Assembly: GCA_035529075.1 (NCBI GenBank)
Contig: DATKXK010000005.1
Location: forward strand, 132,981-196,980
Source: Acidobacteriota bacterium
GTDB taxonomy: Bacteria; Zixibacteria; MSB-5A5; GN15; FEB-12
Direction: 5' to 3'
DNA length: 64,000 nucleotides
The notes under the pieces were generated by a model. It was not told the origin of the DNA. It ran no database searches and worked only from the letters and a program-made list of their open reading frames with translations. Position numbers and translations under genes: made by a program. Numbering within the stretch: the stretch's first letter is position 1; each line of letters begins with the position of its first letter. This document shows, piece by piece, positions 62,892 to 64,000 of the stretch.

Positions 62892-64000
62892 ATGAACGCG
62901 CAAACCCGTATCAGATTAGTAATCGCTGTCCTGTGCACGGTCGGACCGGTTCTGTATTCACCGGCACGAGCCGGCCGGCCGGCGGTGTATCCCCCGACGC
63001 ACGTAGAGGTGGTCACGGACACTCTCCACGGTCGCGCCGTGGAGGATCCCTATCGCTGGCTGGAGGATCAACGGAGCTCACAGACCCGGGACTGGATAGC
63101 CGGCCAGAACCAGTTCACCCGGTCCGTCCTGGACACGCTGGAGGGGCGGGACCGACTTCGCCGCCGGTTCGATGAACTCCTTCGCGTAGACAGGGTCGAC
63201 GTACCTACGGTGGCCGGGGATCGATACTTCTACGGGCGTCGTAACGCCGACCAGGATCTGTTCACCATCTGCATGCGCCGGGGGCTGGACGGTCAGGAGC
63301 AGGTGCTGGTCGACCCGGACACGATGAGCGACGATCACAGCCTTAGCGTGAGCATTCTCGACGTCTCGCCGGACGGACAACTGCTTGCCTACGGTGTTCG
63401 GTCGGGAGGGGAAGACCAGGTGATTGTGCGTGTCCTCGACGTGGAAAATCGCCGCGATCTTCCCGACGTGCTTGCCAGGGGCAGCTATTACGGGGGGGTG
63501 GCGTTTACCTCGGACCTGTCCGGCCTCTACTACGGCAGGTCTGAATCGGTGGGCCCGCGCGTGTACTACCATGAGATGGGGACCGACCCGGCTGAGGATT
63601 CCGTCGTTTTCGGCGACGGTTACGGTCCCGATAAGATTGTCGAAGTGGCGCCGTCGCACGATCGCAGCTACTTGCTCATGACGGTCTTTCACGGTTCGGC
63701 GGCGACCCGGACGGAAGTCTACTTCAAGAACCTGGCGCAGGATGGCCCTGTCAGACCGCTGGTCACCGACATAGAGGCGAGGTTTCGCCCGGTGGCGGTC
63801 GGTCGGCACTGCTACCTGTTGTCGAACTGGGAGGCGCCCAACGGCCGAATCCTGCGCGTCGACCTTGAGCACGGCGAGCAGGCAAATTGGCGCGAGGTTG
63901 TCCCCGCCGGTGAAGGTGTTATTGAGGATTTCTCTCTTGTCGGCGGAAAACTGTGCCTCAATTATGTCGAACAGATCAGCTCGCACCTCAGGCTCTTCGA
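62892..64000 (+). CDS. Prolyl oligopeptidase family (S9A) serine peptidase, N-terminal part
   Basis: Open to the right edge; the first 369 codons are visible. A signal peptide (IRLVIAVLCTVGPVLYSPARA) indicates export. The mature part begins with VYPPTHVEVVTDTLHGRAVEDPYRWLED, matching the S9A start YPxTxxxxxxDxxHGxxVxDPYRWLED. It continues into the beta-propeller (SPDGQLLAYGVRSGGED; FTSDLSGLYYGR). The catalytic alpha/beta-hydrolase domain with Ser, Asp and His lies beyond the window. The ATG at 62892 has GAGGTGG directly upstream. It cleaves short proline-containing peptides and adds to the peptidase set in this window. Confidence 0.88.
   Translation, partial: MNAQTRIRLVIAVLCTVGPVLYSPARAGRPAVYPPTHVEVVTDTLHGRAVEDPYRWLEDQRSSQTRDWIAGQNQFTRSVLDTLEGRDRLRRRFDELLRVDRVDVPTVAGDRYFYGRRNADQDLFTICMRRGLDGQEQVLVDPDTMSDDHSLSVSILDVSPDGQLLAYGVRSGGEDQVIVRVLDVENRRDLPDVLARGSYYGGVAFTSDLSGLYYGRSESVGPRVYYHEMGTDPAEDSVVFGDGYGPDKIVEVAPSHDRSYLLMTVFHGSAATRTEVYFKNLAQDGPVRPLVTDIEARFRPVAVGRHCYLLSNWEAPNGRILRVDLEHGEQANWREVVPAGEGVIEDFSLVGGKLCLNYVEQISSHLRLF

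Overview
The window looks like a chromosomal stretch of a Gram-negative bacterium of the FCB group. Two very large secreted proteins end in the YPNPFNP-type C-terminal domain that directs export through the type IX secretion system, and both carry dockerin-like calcium repeats. There are also a TonB-dependent receptor, large multihaem c-type cytochromes and high-GC codon use. Candidate phylum Zixibacteria or a close relative is my best guess, but it is inferred from style and not from a marker gene. I see no rRNA, tRNA, CRISPR array, IS element, integrase or phage gene.

Layout. 1-7.4 kb: edge of a small membrane protein, rsgA, an ABC-F ATPase, and a translationally coupled pair of M14 carboxypeptidase-like proteins, the first of which has lost its catalytic residues. 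7.5-11.8 kb: a 1359-residue secreted repeat protein with a clear promoter and terminator. 11.8-20.3 kb: a stand-alone citF-like gene, a TonB receptor, pckA, a GNAT/YoaP-like protein, an outer-membrane-type protein and a phosphoesterase. 20.3-26.9 kb (minus strand): two overlapping ATP-grasp (PPDK N-domain) proteins that lack the rest of the PPDK/PEP synthase machinery, downstream of a glutamate dehydrogenase-type gene. 27-29.4 kb: EamA transporter and glycosyltransferase. 29.5-34.4 kb: an operon of three multihaem cytochromes plus a membrane cytochrome b, with a promoter overlapped by an inverted repeat. 34.7-44.2 kb: a sodium/solute symporter, a MacB-type efflux operon with two different permeases, oligoendopeptidase F and a POT-like peptide transporter. 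44.3-53.9 kb: an Smr protein, a terminator, and a 3084-residue secreted protein made of about 24 Cys-rich Ig-like units. 54.2-64 kb: thyX, carboxypeptidase M32, trkA-trkH, a membrane phosphoesterase, a lysine-rich SWIB protein and the start of a prolyl oligopeptidase.

Together the genes suggest a peptide- and amino-acid-consuming heterotroph: secreted and cytoplasmic peptidases (M14, M3, M32, S9), peptide and sodium-coupled solute uptake, glutamate dehydrogenase and PEP carboxykinase for carbon entry and gluconeogenesis. The cytochrome operon would carry quinol electrons to the periplasm or cell surface. The least explained locus is the ATP-grasp pair at 20.3-25.3 kb. Both members share a C-terminal module I cannot name, and one also carries a GAF-like region and a nucleotidyltransferase domain.
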